60,417 nucleotides of DNA from Morchella semilibera (Eukaryota; Ascomycota; Pezizomycetes; Pezizales; Morchellaceae), in assembly GCA_009192285.1 (NCBI GenBank), contig WBVU01000015.1, positions 1,004,472 to 1,064,888 of the forward strand, written 5' to 3'. Of this stretch, positions 11,233 through 21,539 are shown in pieces; positions within the stretch are counted from its first letter, which is position 1; every line of letters starts with the position of its first letter. The notes beneath the pieces are model-generated. The model was given only the letters and a program-made list of their open reading frames with translations, was not told the origin of the DNA and ran no database searches. The position numbers were made by a program, and so were the translations under genes.

Positions 11233-12199
11233 AACATCTTGAACGAGCAAGAGTATAGTTGTTGGAGAATAATCTTTTATTTCAGGGATATGATGTAAAA
11301 AGAGAATTAGCACTTGATACATTTCCAATTGTTACTCTTTATCAAGGAGATCCAACAACTCAAGAGCAATTACTTGTAGGATCTTTGGAATCGGATAAGT
11401 TGACAATCAACACCAAATTGGGATAAACCGAACTGATCTAGCATTAGAAGCATTACTCTCTCCTGTTCTTTATCCTTGGGGTCATGGCCAGTACATAGAT
11501 CAAAAGCCTTTCAATTCAACATATCGGCAAACTATGCTTTCAGATGCTAAAAGCAAATCGAATTCAATTGATTCAATTTTTCGATATGACCATTATTGGA
11601 GTCCTTGGATATATATGGAAATTGAAGCTATATAAATCTTTCAAAATCATTGTTGGATTCAGGAAAATTATAAAGAGAGGACATTGAATCAACGTCAAAT
11701 AGCGGTAGAACTACTACAGCAAAGTGTGACGGAGTAAACCGACGCAAAGTAGAAGATTACAATGATGACGCAGCAGAACTCAAGGAGCACAGCCTACGCG
11801 GCGAGGAGACTGACAAATACAGGAACGACACTGGGCAGGCACAAGCACAGGCACCGGCAAAGGCAAAGGCAAGAGCAAGGGCACAAGAGTGCGGGGCAGA
11901 GAAAGTGAGGACCGGATGGACCTCGGCGAGAACGATAATAGGTACTATAGGTTTCCTCTTTTTAGAGAAAAGAATCTTTAGGTACGGGGAGCTATGGCTT
12001 GGGAATAGGAATAGATTCCTATGTACTGAGGTAACAGGAGGACGAAGCAGAGAGAAAAGAAAGAAAGACCTAAGGAAAATATCTATCTCCGCTATTAAAC
12101 ACTTCTCCTCCACCAGTTCAAGATGACTCACACCTTCACTCACAGAAGTACATAGAAACCTATCGCAACCACACCTTGCCTTCCTCTCCACTATCTCGC

Positions 12200-12661
12200 T
12201 TTCATGGGTACGCTAGGTTCGGCGGAGTAGAACGATTGGCGGGGTTGGGATTACTGTAAGCTAGAAGGCGGGGATGAGTCAGAGTAGGTTCTATGGGTTT
12301 CCATTACACGAGAATGTGAGTCATGGTGTGTGGGTTACGCAATCGATATCGGTTTTGAATATTGAATTATGAGTCGAGGTGGCTCGTGAGAGAGAGAACG
12401 GTATAATAATAGCTACTTGTTGGGCTACGGTTGCCTATTCTCCTTGTACCCTTTCCTTTCTTTCCTTTTTTCTCCTTAACGGCGAACTTTCTATGCTGCT
12501 ATCCTATCTACAAATATATAAGTCCTCTACTTTCTCACTAGTGACTATCGATGTCTTCTATATTCTCTTTTAACTTCCCCCCTCTTGGGAAGTATCACGC
12601 CACTACCCCGCACGCCTGCGGTATGATACGAAGCTAAAACTCTTTGACAGCCCCCTTGAGA
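12200..12661 (+). repeat. Gypsy-1 5' LTR (family B)
   Basis: It runs from TTTCATGGGTACGCTAGG to AGCCCCCTTGAGA. It is 61 bp longer than its 3' partner, mainly through extra sequence around 12335-12410 upstream of the TATA region. ATGTGAGTCATGG lies near 12306. The two LTRs differ at many positions. Confidence 0.88.
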
Positions 12662-13005
12662 TGTGACGATGCTTGCCGTCGTCTGAGTAGCCGAACCATC
12701 TCGGGTGCACATACGTATATGTCTACTGCCTGCCTTCCCCCACCTGCCTCGCCACAAGGCCCGCATCCAGATGGGGTCACTCCCATCGATGGCAATTACC
12801 AAATTCCTCAATGAGCCTTTTGAGGATTTGCCACACAGCTCGAAGATAAACACTAAATCACTACGTACCATCTCCTCGTCTTGTACGCGAAGGTGAGATG
12901 CGAGTTTGGAAGGCAGACAACTGGGACGCTAAAGCGAGCCCTTACACTTAATCAAACCACGACATAGAGTTGGCCGAAAGCCATGGAAACCAAATGACCG
13001 CCATA

Positions 13006-14081
13006 CCTAGAGCAAGCATACGATTCTTCTAGGTCAAGCTCCAGGTCCGAACCCTGGAATTCCAACTCGCTGCAGCTCGCGCACCACCACCACCACCACC
13101 ATCACCCCCACCCCACCAATAGTTCCTCCCCCACCTGTTAATAATCCGCCTCCAGTTTTTCGTTCAGAGAAATTCCCAGACCCGCCCAAGTTTAATGGGA
13201 CCCGCAAGGAGCTACCCGGGTTCCTTAATCTCCTCCGTACCAAGCTCAGGGTTAACCATGATAGGTTCCTGAACGAAGAGGCTAAGGTCTTCTATGCAGT
13301 AAGTCGGTTGGAAGGGAAGGCCCTAGATCAGGTCATCCCAATGGCCACCGGAGATGCCGCCCCATTTGTTTCTGTCGCTACCTTTGTTGCATTTTTGGAA
13401 GCTTCCTTCGGAGACCCAGACCCTAGAGGCACTGCCAAAAGGGAGCTCCAAGGCCTCCGCCAAGGCAAAGGAGACTTCGCGACCTATCTTACTCAATTTT
13501 TACGCATTATGGGCCAACTCGATTATAATGAGGAAGCCAAGAAGGACGCCCTGGAAACTGGACTATCCGACGAACTCAAGGATGCCATGATTTATCAAGA
13601 CACTGTTGAGGAAGGTTTTGATGCCTATGTCAGGAGACTTATGACTATGGATAATAGGATTAGGGCCAGGAGGGATGCCCACAAAACCAATAGAAATCCG
13701 ATGGGACAATTTGCTTCCCAACCAGCTTCCCCACACCCGTCGCATACACCAGGAGGCCTGGCCCCTATGAATCTTTCCGCTCTTCAGGCTCACCCCACTA
13801 TACGCTCCCCACCGGAGGGTAGATATACGTTTGCTAATGGCCGCCGACACACTACCACCGCCGAAAAGAAATGGAGAATGGAGAATGGCCGCTGCGCCTA
13901 CTGTGCCGCCCCCGACCATGTCTTCGCCAACTGCCCCCAAGGCCATCGCCCCCGTGCTCCCCCTTCAGTAATAAGAGGCGCTGCTCTGTCTGCTCCCCCC
14001 GCGGCCCCCGTCGAGAACCCCGCTCCTATTTCCTCTTCTACGGATGTTGTTTTGTCTTCCGGTAATTCGGGTTTTCAGTAG
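13006..14081 (+). CDS. gag: Gypsy-1 Gag (capsid plus zinc knuckle), N-terminus damaged
   Basis: Gag packages element RNA in cytoplasmic particles. The frame is open from about 13006. Capsid-like sequence begins near 13158 (SEKFPDPPKFNG), matches Gypsy-2 Gag (SEKVPDPPKFDG), and continues through FVAFLEASFGDPDPRGTAKR. A proline-rich stretch leads to a zinc knuckle CAYCAAPDHVFANC (about 13893-13934), which fits CX2CX4HX4C. No in-frame ATG precedes the capsid region. The residues expected before the proline run appear in another frame near 13060-13110, so the start has suffered a frameshift. The stop TAG is 14079-14081, overlapping pol. Confidence 0.85.
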
Positions 14082-17000
14082 TCCCTGGCCAGTATCATGG
14101 CCCTTGCCAGGGACCTTCAAAGGAATTTTCTTTATCTGCGTTTTCTATTTCTGGGTTTTCGGTTTCGGTTGTGGCAGAGGAGGAATTAAATGGAGACCAC
14201 TTGGTTGTAGCCTGTAATATTGCTCACAATAAGAACTCTATTTCCACCTATACTATGATTGATACTGGGGCCTCGGGATTCGCATTTATTGATGAAACCT
14301 TTGCGCGCCATCACCAACTTCCTCTTCTCCCCCTTAAAATGCCTCGTACTCTTGAGGTGATTGATAGGAGACCTATTGCATCCGGACAAATTACCTCAAT
14401 ATGCCGTGTACCTTTACTTATCGGCTCTCACCAAGAACAAATTCTACTTTTTGTTACTAAGTTGGGACAGTACCCCCTAGTCCTTGGTATCCCTTGGCTG
14501 CAACATCACGATGCCACTCTTAAATTTAAGAGCAATACGGTGGCCTTTGACTCAGAGTTCTGTAAAAAGAACTGCAATTCTATGACTACCCCCGATGTTA
14601 TTCCCGGTATTAAACCCCCAACCTATATGATAGGCCCAGTCCCCTTTAGCCGCCTCACCCGTCGCAAACAACTACAAATCTGCAGCATAACATTGTATGA
14701 GATTGAGAAGGCTCTTCAGGACGCTCCAAAGAATGGATGGAAACAAAAGATTCCCGAATGCTATCACAACCGATTGAATATGTTTGATGAAGCCTTTGCC
14801 CAGGACCTACCGCTTCGACGCCCCTACGACCATAAGATACCCCTGAAGGAAGGAAAGGAGCCTCCATTTGGCCCCCTCTATGGTATGTCCAGGGACGAGT
14901 TACACGCACTAAGGGACTACATTTGGGAGAATCTCTCTAAGGGGTTTATCCGCACTAGTTCATCCCCGGCTGGGGCTCCAGTATTATTTGTCAAAAAGGC
15001 CGATGGATCCCTTCATATCTGCGTGGATTACCGAGGGTTAAATGAGCTGACGGTTAAGAATCAATACCCATTACCCTTAATTCGAGAAACTTTGGACCGT
15101 CTCTCTAAAGCCAAGTGGTACACTAAGCTGGATTTACGACAAGGGTACAATCAAATCCGCATGGCCGAAGGGGAGGAATGGAAGACGGCGTTTAGGATCC
15201 GCTATGGTCACTTCGAATACACCGTGATGCCATTCGGCCTTACCAATGCTCCCGCTGCCTTTCAACATTTTATCAACGATTGCCTCCGAGAACACTTAGA
15301 CCAATTCTGCACTGCATATTTGGATGATATCCTTATATATAGTGACTCCCTCGAGGAACACAAACCCCACGTCGAAATTATATTGGGGGTACTACAGGAA
15401 AATGGAATTCTGCTGAAACCAGAGAAATGCGAATTTCATACACAGAGCACTACCTATCTTGGACTGATTATGGAACCCAATGGTATTCGTATGGATCCTC
15501 ATAAGGTATCGGCGGTACAAGAATGGACCACTCCTAAGTCGGTTAAAGACATACAAGCCTTTCTGGGTTTTGCCAACTTCTATCGCCGCTTTATCTTCGC
15601 ATTATCGAAACTTGCAGCCCCCTTGACTAAACTTACAAAGAAGAATGTTTCTTTCCTATGGACTCCGGAAGCAGAAATAGCTCTTCAATCCTTGAAAGAA
15701 GCCTTTACCACCGCCCCTATTTTGATTCATTTCGACCCTGAAAAACCAATTACAGTGGAAACAGACGTGTCGGACTATGTTGCCGGTGGCATACTTTCCC
15801 AATATGACGAACAAGGGAAACTACACCCCGTGGCGTTCTTTTCTAAGAAGCATACACCTGCAGAATGCAATTACGAAATTTATGATAAAGAATTACTGGC
15901 GATAATTAGATGTTTCGAAGAATGGAGGCCGGAGCTGGAAGGAGCCAAACACCCCATTGAGGTTATTTCCGATCACAAAAACCTCGAATATTTTATGTCC
16001 ACCAAGCAACTTAATAGGAGACAGGTACGATGGGCAGAATATTTATCGCGATTTAATTTTATTATTAAATATAGACCGGGAAAGCAGAGTGGGAAGCCGG
16101 ATGCGTTGACTAGGAGATCAGGAGATCTCCCTGAGGAAGGGGATGAAAGATTGTTGCACCAGAGTCAGACGGTTTTAAAGAAGGAAAATTTGGATCCTAA
16201 GCTAAGTTTGTTAGCGGGTTCTTTAGCAAATGAGCCCGCTGAAAAGAATGCCTCCCTACAGAAATTATTTCATGAAGGATATTTAGCTGACCCATTTCCA
16301 TAAAAAATCCTGAACCTACGGCAGACAGATACAAAACACTGCAAGGAGATATCCCTAGCGGAATGCACCGAAGCGGATGGTCGCCTAGTCTATCGCGGAA
16401 GTATCTATGTTCCCGATTATGCACCACTGAGGCTGGAGATTTTGAAACAATATCATGACGCCCCCTCGGCAGGACACCCTGGCAGAGAAAAAACCTTCGA
16501 ATTGGTCAGCAGAGACTATTATTGGCCAAATATGCACGATTATATCGGTCAATACGTTCGGAATTGCCACATTTGCCAGCGAAGCAAGCCAACGACACAT
16601 GGGAAGTTAGGAGTACTCCGACCGCTACCCATACCAGAACAACCCTGGAGAGAGATTTCTATGGACTTTGTTACGGGTCTACCAGAGAGTGAAGGGTACG
16701 ATGCCATACTGGTGGTCGTGGATCGGTTAACGAAGATGCGCCATCTCTTGCCCTGTAATACGACTGTCAATGCGGAAGATTTAGCCAATTTATATTTGCA
16801 ACACGTTTGGAAGCTACACGGCCTGCCTACACATATTACGTCCGACAGGGGAACTCAATTTACCGCGAAGTTCTGGAAATCCCTCTGTAAACAATTGAAG
16901 GTGGAAGCCAGAATGTCAACAGCCTTTCATCCGGAGACGGATGGGCAAACAGAGCGATTGAATGCAGTGATGGAGCAATACCTCCGAGGGTATGTGTCAT

Positions 17001-17845
17001 ACCAACAAGATGATTGGGTCAAGTGGTTGCCAATGGCAGAATTTGCAGCAAATAACCAAGTATCAGCTTCGACCAAAGCTACCCCATTCTTTGCCAATTA
17101 TGGCTACCACCCTCGATTCACGATAGATCTACGGAAATTGGAGAAGACCCCCCCGAGCCTCGATGCCTACGATTTTGCAGGCAAGATGAAGGAGCTACAT
17201 GATTATCTACGAACTCAACTTAGGACCGCTCAAGACCAACAAGAGAAGTCAGTTAACATGAAACGTACTCCCGCCCCACGTTATGGGGTCGGTGATATGA
17301 TGTTTGTTTCAGCAAAGAATATTCGAACCTCGCGGAACTCCAGGAAGCTCGATTGGAAAAGACTGGGACCTTTTCCCGTTCAAGAGGTTGTTTCGCCCTA
17401 TGCTTATCGATTAAACCTACCTGGTTCGATGAAGATGCATCTCGTCTTCCATGTTTCCCTGTTGGACCTTGCCGCCGTCGACCCTGTACCAGGGCAAATA
17501 CAATCACCACCCCCACCTGTTATTGTTGATCAGGAGGAAGAATATGAGGTCGAAGAAGTTTTGGATTTGAGGTATCATGGGAACCAGGGACTTCAGTATT
17601 ATGTGAAGTGGACGGGGTATGCTGACCCCACGTGGGAACCTGCCGATTATCATCAACAGACTGCCGCCGTCGATAAGTTCCATGAACGCTATCCTGCTAA
17701 ACCAGGACCAGGGGAGATCAAGGCTCGCAGGAGCTCGCGCTTGAAGGGAGGGGCTACTTTCATGGATACGCTAGGTTCGGCGGAGTGGAACGATTGGCGG
17801 GGTTGGGATTACTGTAAGCTAGGAGGCGGGGATGAGTCAGAGTAG
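14063..17845 (+). CDS. pol: Gypsy-1 Pol: protease, RT, RNase H, integrase, chromodomain
   Basis: Pol carries out proteolysis, cDNA synthesis and integration. Protease DTGASGFAF is near 14258. RT has the [10 protein letters not shown] active site near 15319. RNase H shows TDVSDYVAGG near 15766, KELLAI and SDHKNLEYF. The integrase zinc region pairs HDAPSAGHPG with CHICQRSK (about 16452-16590). The catalytic D, D, E lie in MDFVTGLP, SDRGTQFT and HPETDGQTERLNAVMEQ. A GPF-type module (KRLGPFPVQEV) follows. The C-terminal chromodomain reads VEEVLDLRYHGNQGLQYYVK then WTGYADPTWEPADY; such domains steer integration to marked chromatin. One stop (TAA, 16301-16303) separates RNase H from integrase; otherwise the frame is open throughout. 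Confidence 0.93.
14069..14075 (+). promoter_or_regulatory. Predicted -1 frameshift heptamer GGGTTTT (gag to pol)
   Basis: In the gag frame the bases are read G GGT TTT, a textbook X XXY YYZ slippery site, three bases before the gag stop. A -1 slip enters the pol frame, which is open from 14063. The same heptamer sits at the same place in Gypsy-2. Confidence 0.7.
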
Positions 17846-18158
17846 GTTCTATGGGTTTCCATTACACGAGAATGTGAGTCATGGTTGGGGTTACGTGAGG
17901 ATATGAGTCAGGCTTGGCTCTGAAATAACGGGTATATAAGCGAGGCAACGGTGCCTACTCCTGTACTTTTCTTTCTTTCTCTTTTCTCTTTACGCAACGT
18001 CTTCTGTATCTATCTACAATATATTATAGTCTCTACTTTCTACTAGTGACTATCGCTGTCTTCTATATTCTCTTTATACTTCCCCCCTCTTGGGAAGTAT
18101 CACTGCCACTACCCCGCACCCTGCGGAACGAAGCTAAACCCTTGACGCCCCCTTGAGA
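17758..18158 (+). repeat. Gypsy-1 3' LTR (family B)
   Basis: A 401-bp LTR from TTTCATGGATACGCTAGG to GCCCCCTTGAGA. TGAGTCA (17904-17910) lies 22 bp before TATATAA (17933-17939). A CT-rich tract and ACGCAACGTCTTCTG follow. A second TGAGTCA lies at about 17874. The LTR boundaries are confirmed by the solo copy at 42045-42447. Confidence 0.9.
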
Positions 18159-18321
18159 CTCGCTAATTCCTATTACTAATCCATCACACCATCGAACCTC
18201 ATAGAACCTAATGACGACAACCCCACCTCATCTCACCGCATCCTCGCTTAACCTAACTCCAGGTATCGCAACAGCGCTACGACTACCGAACCATCGGGAC
18301 CGATGCCAAGAAGCCGGGACA

Positions 18322-18641
18322 AAATGCCCTCATAGCTGAAGCCGTTTTAGTTTTGATATGATGTTTGAAAGATAGCTTCCTATCAAACCAAACACCAAAC
18401 CATATCAGTGTATTGCTGGCCTCAACCAGAGTACCACAGGTTTTTTGACTTTGGCTGTATCCGTAGTGTTTGTAGTTTGTTTGTTGTGGAAGTGAAGTAG
18501 TTCTGTGTTGGGGTTGTCGAATGCCAGAGCATTAACTTCACCCCATGTGATAGCTAGCTGTGCCATTCTTTCCAAGTGTCTGCAGTTCGAGCTCTCATCT
18601 TTCCCCACTATTATCATGCCAATATTATCAATATAGCTCAA
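18322..18641 (-). pseudogene. LINE (non-LTR) reverse transcriptase fragment
   Basis: The minus strand reads SYIDNIGMIIVGK, then NCRHLERMAQLAITWGEVNA, AFDNPNTELLHFHN and, after a frameshift, WFGVWFDRKLSFKHHIKTKT. This is the RT active-site and following region of a Tad/I-type LINE; the usual YIDD is YIDN here. The fragment is cut by LTR A10 at 18321 on its 3' side and fades near 18641 on its 5' side. It cannot be functional. Confidence 0.75.
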
Positions 18642-18746
18642 GTGCAGTCAGCTATAGTCAAGTATGCCAAGCCAGACTGTCCAAAAGATAGGATGGAGTT
18701 TGGTGAACTGCAGTTGGCTACAGTCGACTGCAGTGTTTCAGTCAAG
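18642..18746. other. CAGTC/CTGCAG-rich tract left of A11
   Basis: It holds repeated ACTGCAGT, GCAGTCAGC, CAGTCGACTGCAGT words, which also occur just right of A11 (GACAGACTGCAGACC) and near 19910-19990. No gene is seen. Confidence 0.4.
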
Positions 18747-19388
18747 TGTCCCAGCGTCTTGGCATTGGTCCCGAGGATTCGGTAGTCGAAGCGTTGTTGT
18801 GATTGTTAAGGTAATGCCAAGCGAGGAAAGGGTGTGCTGAGGAGAAGTTGTCATCATTGGCTTCTAGAAGGTTCGATGGCGTGATGGATTTGCAATGTAA
18901 ATAGAAGAAATGGTGGGGAGGAATTCGAGGTGTGGTTGCAATGGATGTCTATGGGCTTCCATAATCTGACATATGAGTCATATTGGCCTGGTGGAAGAGA
19001 GGTGTTAAATAATGGGGATAGATGTTTTTCTTCGCTCTTTCTTTCTTTCCACTCTGCCTCGTCTTCCTGTTACCTCAGTACATAGGAATATACTCCTATT
19101 TCGAGTCATAGCCTTTCTGACCTCATGATCTGTCTTCGGTAACAAGGAAGTCCATAGTACCCCTTATCATTCTCATTGAGGTTCATGTGGTCCTCACTTC
19201 TGCTGCCCTGTGTTCTTTTGCCTCTGCCCTTGCCTTTGCTTTGCCGTTGTCGGTAACCCTGCCTGTGCCTGTGCCCGCTTGGAATAACCTTTGTCTTCGT
19301 CGGTGTCCTCGTTGCTCTGGCTGTATGCTTCGAGTCCTTCTGCATCATCATTGTCATATTCTACTTTGCGTCGGATTACTTTGTTATA
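18747..19388 (+). repeat. Solo LTR family A, copy A11, target duplication TCAAG/CCAAG
   Basis: A 642-bp LTR from TGTCCCAGCG to a decayed tip CTTTGTTATA (family tip CTCCGTCACA), in which all four differences are C-to-T. Flanks TCAAG (18742-18746) and CCAAG (19389-19393) also differ by one C/T change. ATGAGTCAT is near 18972. Confidence 0.88.
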
Positions 19389-19995
19389 CCAAGATAGTCC
19401 GTCCTACTGGAAGACAGACTGCAGACCATAGACTGCATAAGTATATAATTTATGTATAGTATTTCAATGCAGTTACCATAAATAGAATAGTGCATAACTT
19501 GTAGGTATATAACACCTGTGGGACTTCTCCTGAATTTTTGGTTTTAAATCAATTCAAAAGTTTTGGATTCATGCTAAAATCGATTTCAAGAAAAATAATT
19601 CTTTGCAAAGATATACATCAAAATGTCATTGAATGAAGATACTTCTCAAATGGAAACAGCTCGACGGATAGGCCATCAGTTGCCAATACTATTCAATTGG
19701 TCTGATATGATCAAGTGACTAGGTCGCCTGCAGTTCAAGCTGTCTTTCAGTAAAAGCCACAAGAATTAGTTGAGCTTGGAAACATAGATGGGGATGTTGC
19801 CAGTGTGATAACTTGAACTTCAAAACCAAACTCATGCGTCACGGTGCCACTAGTATAAACCTGTTCACAACCCCAAATTTACATTATCCTACACCGTCTA
19901 TAGTCCAACTACAGTCTAATACCCTTGGCTGCATGCAGTCCATCATGATAGTCCATGCTAGTCCTATTGATTCACTCGGATGTAGTCTAGGACTG
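19389..19995. other. AT-rich gene-free tract
   Basis: No supported gene. It has CAGTC/GACTG-rich edges and an AT-rich middle (about 19450-19660). It may be an old element of unknown type. Confidence 0.4.
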
Positions 19996-20767
19996 TGTGA
20001 TGAAGAAACCCGACGCAAAGTAGAAGATGACAATGATGACGCAGAAAGACTCGAGGAGTACAGCCTCTGTGACGAGGAGACCGACGAAGACAGGAACAAC
20101 CCCAGGCAGGCACAAGCACAGGCACCGGCAATGACAATGGCAAGAGCAAGGGCCCAGAAGCACAGGGCAGAGAGAGTGAGGACCGGATGGACCTCAACGA
20201 GAACGATGAGAGGTACTATGGCTTTCCTCTTTTGGAGAACAGAATCTTTAGGTACGGGGAGCTATGGCTTGAGAATAGGAGTAGATTCCTATGTACCGAC
20301 TCATCAGCAAGACTTCATTTGTCTCCTGATGTCTCCTGGGTCTCAGGAGACTCAAAAAATATCCGGGGGTTTCAAAAGACTCTCAGGAGACCCGGGAGAC
20401 TGTTGGGAGACTCCAGTCACAAGTTGAGTTTGTTGATGGAGATAACAGGAAGATAAGACAGAGAGAAAAGAAAGAAAGAACTAAGGAAAATTTCTACATC
20501 CGCTATTTAACACCTCTTCTCCACCAGTTCGCTATGACTCACACATTCACTCACAGAAACCTATAGAAATCCGTCGTAACCACACCTTGTATTCCTGCCC
20601 ACCATCTCACCAATTCTTATTACCAATCCATCACGCCATCGAACCTCATAGAATCTAATGACGACATCCCTACCTCGTCTCACCCCATCCTCGCTTAATC
20701 TAACTCCATCCATCGCGACAGCGCTACGACTACCAAATATCGAGACCAATGCCAAGACGCCGGGACA
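19996..20767 (-). repeat. Solo LTR family A, copy A12, target duplication GACTG/GACCG, carrying a small insertion
   Basis: It runs from TGTGATGAAGAAACCCGACG to CAAGACGCCGGGACA. Flanks are GACTG (19991-19995) and GACCG (20768-20772). Length is 772 bp because of a 139-bp insert at about 20300-20438. ATGACTCAC is near 20533. Confidence 0.9.
20300..20438. mobile_element. 139-bp MITE-like insertion in A12
   Basis: The uninserted LTR reads ACCGAGATAACAGG; here ACCGA is followed by CTCATCAGCAAG and the insert ends GTTTGTTGATGG before AGATAACAGG. The ends form an imperfect inverted repeat (CATCAGCAA against CATCAACAA). The interior alternates AGGAGAC and GTCTCCT and so can fold on itself. A related sequence lies near 6280-6345 (TCAGGAGACTCAAAAGACTC, CCAGTCACAAATGG, GTTGATGAG). 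Confidence 0.55.
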
Positions 20768-20934
20768 GACCGGACCGTTAGCGAAGTTGGAGCCTACTAG
20801 TCATATGGTGGTCATGCCGGATTGTATAGTTCTTGGACATAAATCTTCGTCCCGGCGCAGATGGCAACGGTCTCGGCCCCCCCCACGAGCCATCACTATT
20901 TCCCCCACCACAACCACAATTGATGCTTTGGAGA

Positions 20935-21425
20935 TATCACGGAGCGAAGCGGGGTATAGGGCAAAGCAAGCCAAGGTACACTACCTAGGCGGGACGTAAC
21001 AGTAATATTCGATGGGCGACGAGGCGAGACTATGAGAGCGAAGCGGGGACGCGCGAGGTAGAACCGTAAGACCTTGAGTATATTCCGAAGGACTACAAAC
21101 TCCTGAGGATAGGAGGTTGCGTGTGAAGAAGGAAAGAAAGAACTACTACAAGGCGGAGAACGATATATCCTTTTATATATCTACATATACCGCACGATGA
21201 CTCATTCCATACGACCCTGTTTATATATTTCTATATTGAACCCATCGAATTCTCTATATCCCGTTACTCTCCGAAACCCCGCTTACTCTCCTAATCCCGA
21301 ACCCCTATTACCGAACAAACCCTGTCCTTTTTAAACCCAAAAGAATCCCAGAAGAATCCCTGACTAATCCCTCTCTTTCTCTCGCCAATACTGCTAGACA
21401 TGTTCTTCTTATATTAGGTCTCCCC
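20935..21425 (-). repeat. Family C LTR, probably the 3' LTR of Gypsy-3
   Basis: It starts TATCACGGAGCGAAGCGGG and carries AGGTTGCGTGTGAAGAAGG, an AT-rich TATA region (TTTTATATATC near 21171), ACGATGACTCAT, and CCAATACTGCTAGACATGTTC near its right end. On the minus strand a purine run GAGGGGAGACC precedes TAATATAAGAAGAACATG, in the position of a polypurine tract and LTR start. Between 20768 and 20934 no gene is seen. Confidence 0.6.
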
Positions 21426-21539
21426 TCTGAGGTATTCTTTAGGTTTTTGCAGTGGTATATTCGTCAATGTAATCATTTAATCTATTACTTCAGGGATGCC
21501 ACATCTTTAGGTGTCTCATGATGTCTCGGTCGTAACCGT

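Larger units (their letters stand above)
9390..11724 (+). mobile_element. Helitron-type helicase/replication protein remnant, interrupted
   Basis: Plus-strand blocks resemble the N-terminal part of fungal Helitron helicases. First, VPNRLFKNLIRRFELKYDKS followed by YPCAFCTILLLQRSIKW (about 9640-9770). Then a CHSCK motif and WPSELTDIHQYSRIFLSPIT with LGCTQSHQQTHNPYSTYRTL (about 9870-10045). After LTR A9 the frame resumes with ELALDTFPIVTLYQGDPTTQ and LEALLSPVLYPWGHGQYI (about 11310-11500), then SIFRYDHYWSPWIYMEIEAI (about 11575-11635). The LLSPVLYPWGHG stretch corresponds to the Helitron-like N domain. Stops and frame shifts show it is dead. The Rep HUH motif and helicase motifs were not found; the right part is lost at A10. 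Confidence 0.6.
12200..18158 (+). mobile_element. Gypsy-1: near-complete chromodomain Ty3/Gypsy retrotransposon
   Basis: A 5.96-kb element with direct LTRs (12200-12661 and 17758-18158), gag, and one pol frame in the order protease, reverse transcriptase, RNase H, integrase, chromodomain. The 5-bp duplication CTCGC lies at 12195-12199 and 18159-18163, inside LTR A10. A polypurine run GAAGGGAGGGGCTAC lies directly before the 3' LTR. The gag start is damaged and pol has one in-frame stop (16301-16303), so this copy is defective but young. The stretch 12662-13005 is a leader in which I see no gene or clear primer binding site. Confidence 0.93.
11725..18321 (-). repeat. Solo LTR family A, copy A10, split by Gypsy-1; flanks do not match
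   Basis: The left part, 11725-12199, starts TGTGACGGAGTAAACCG. The right part, 18159-18321, ends CAAGAAGCCGGGACA. Together, minus one CTCGC, they make about 633 bp, a full family A LTR. The outer flanks differ: CAAAG with Helitron coding on the left, AAATG with LINE coding on the right. No target duplication exists, unlike most other complete copies. Confidence 0.85.
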
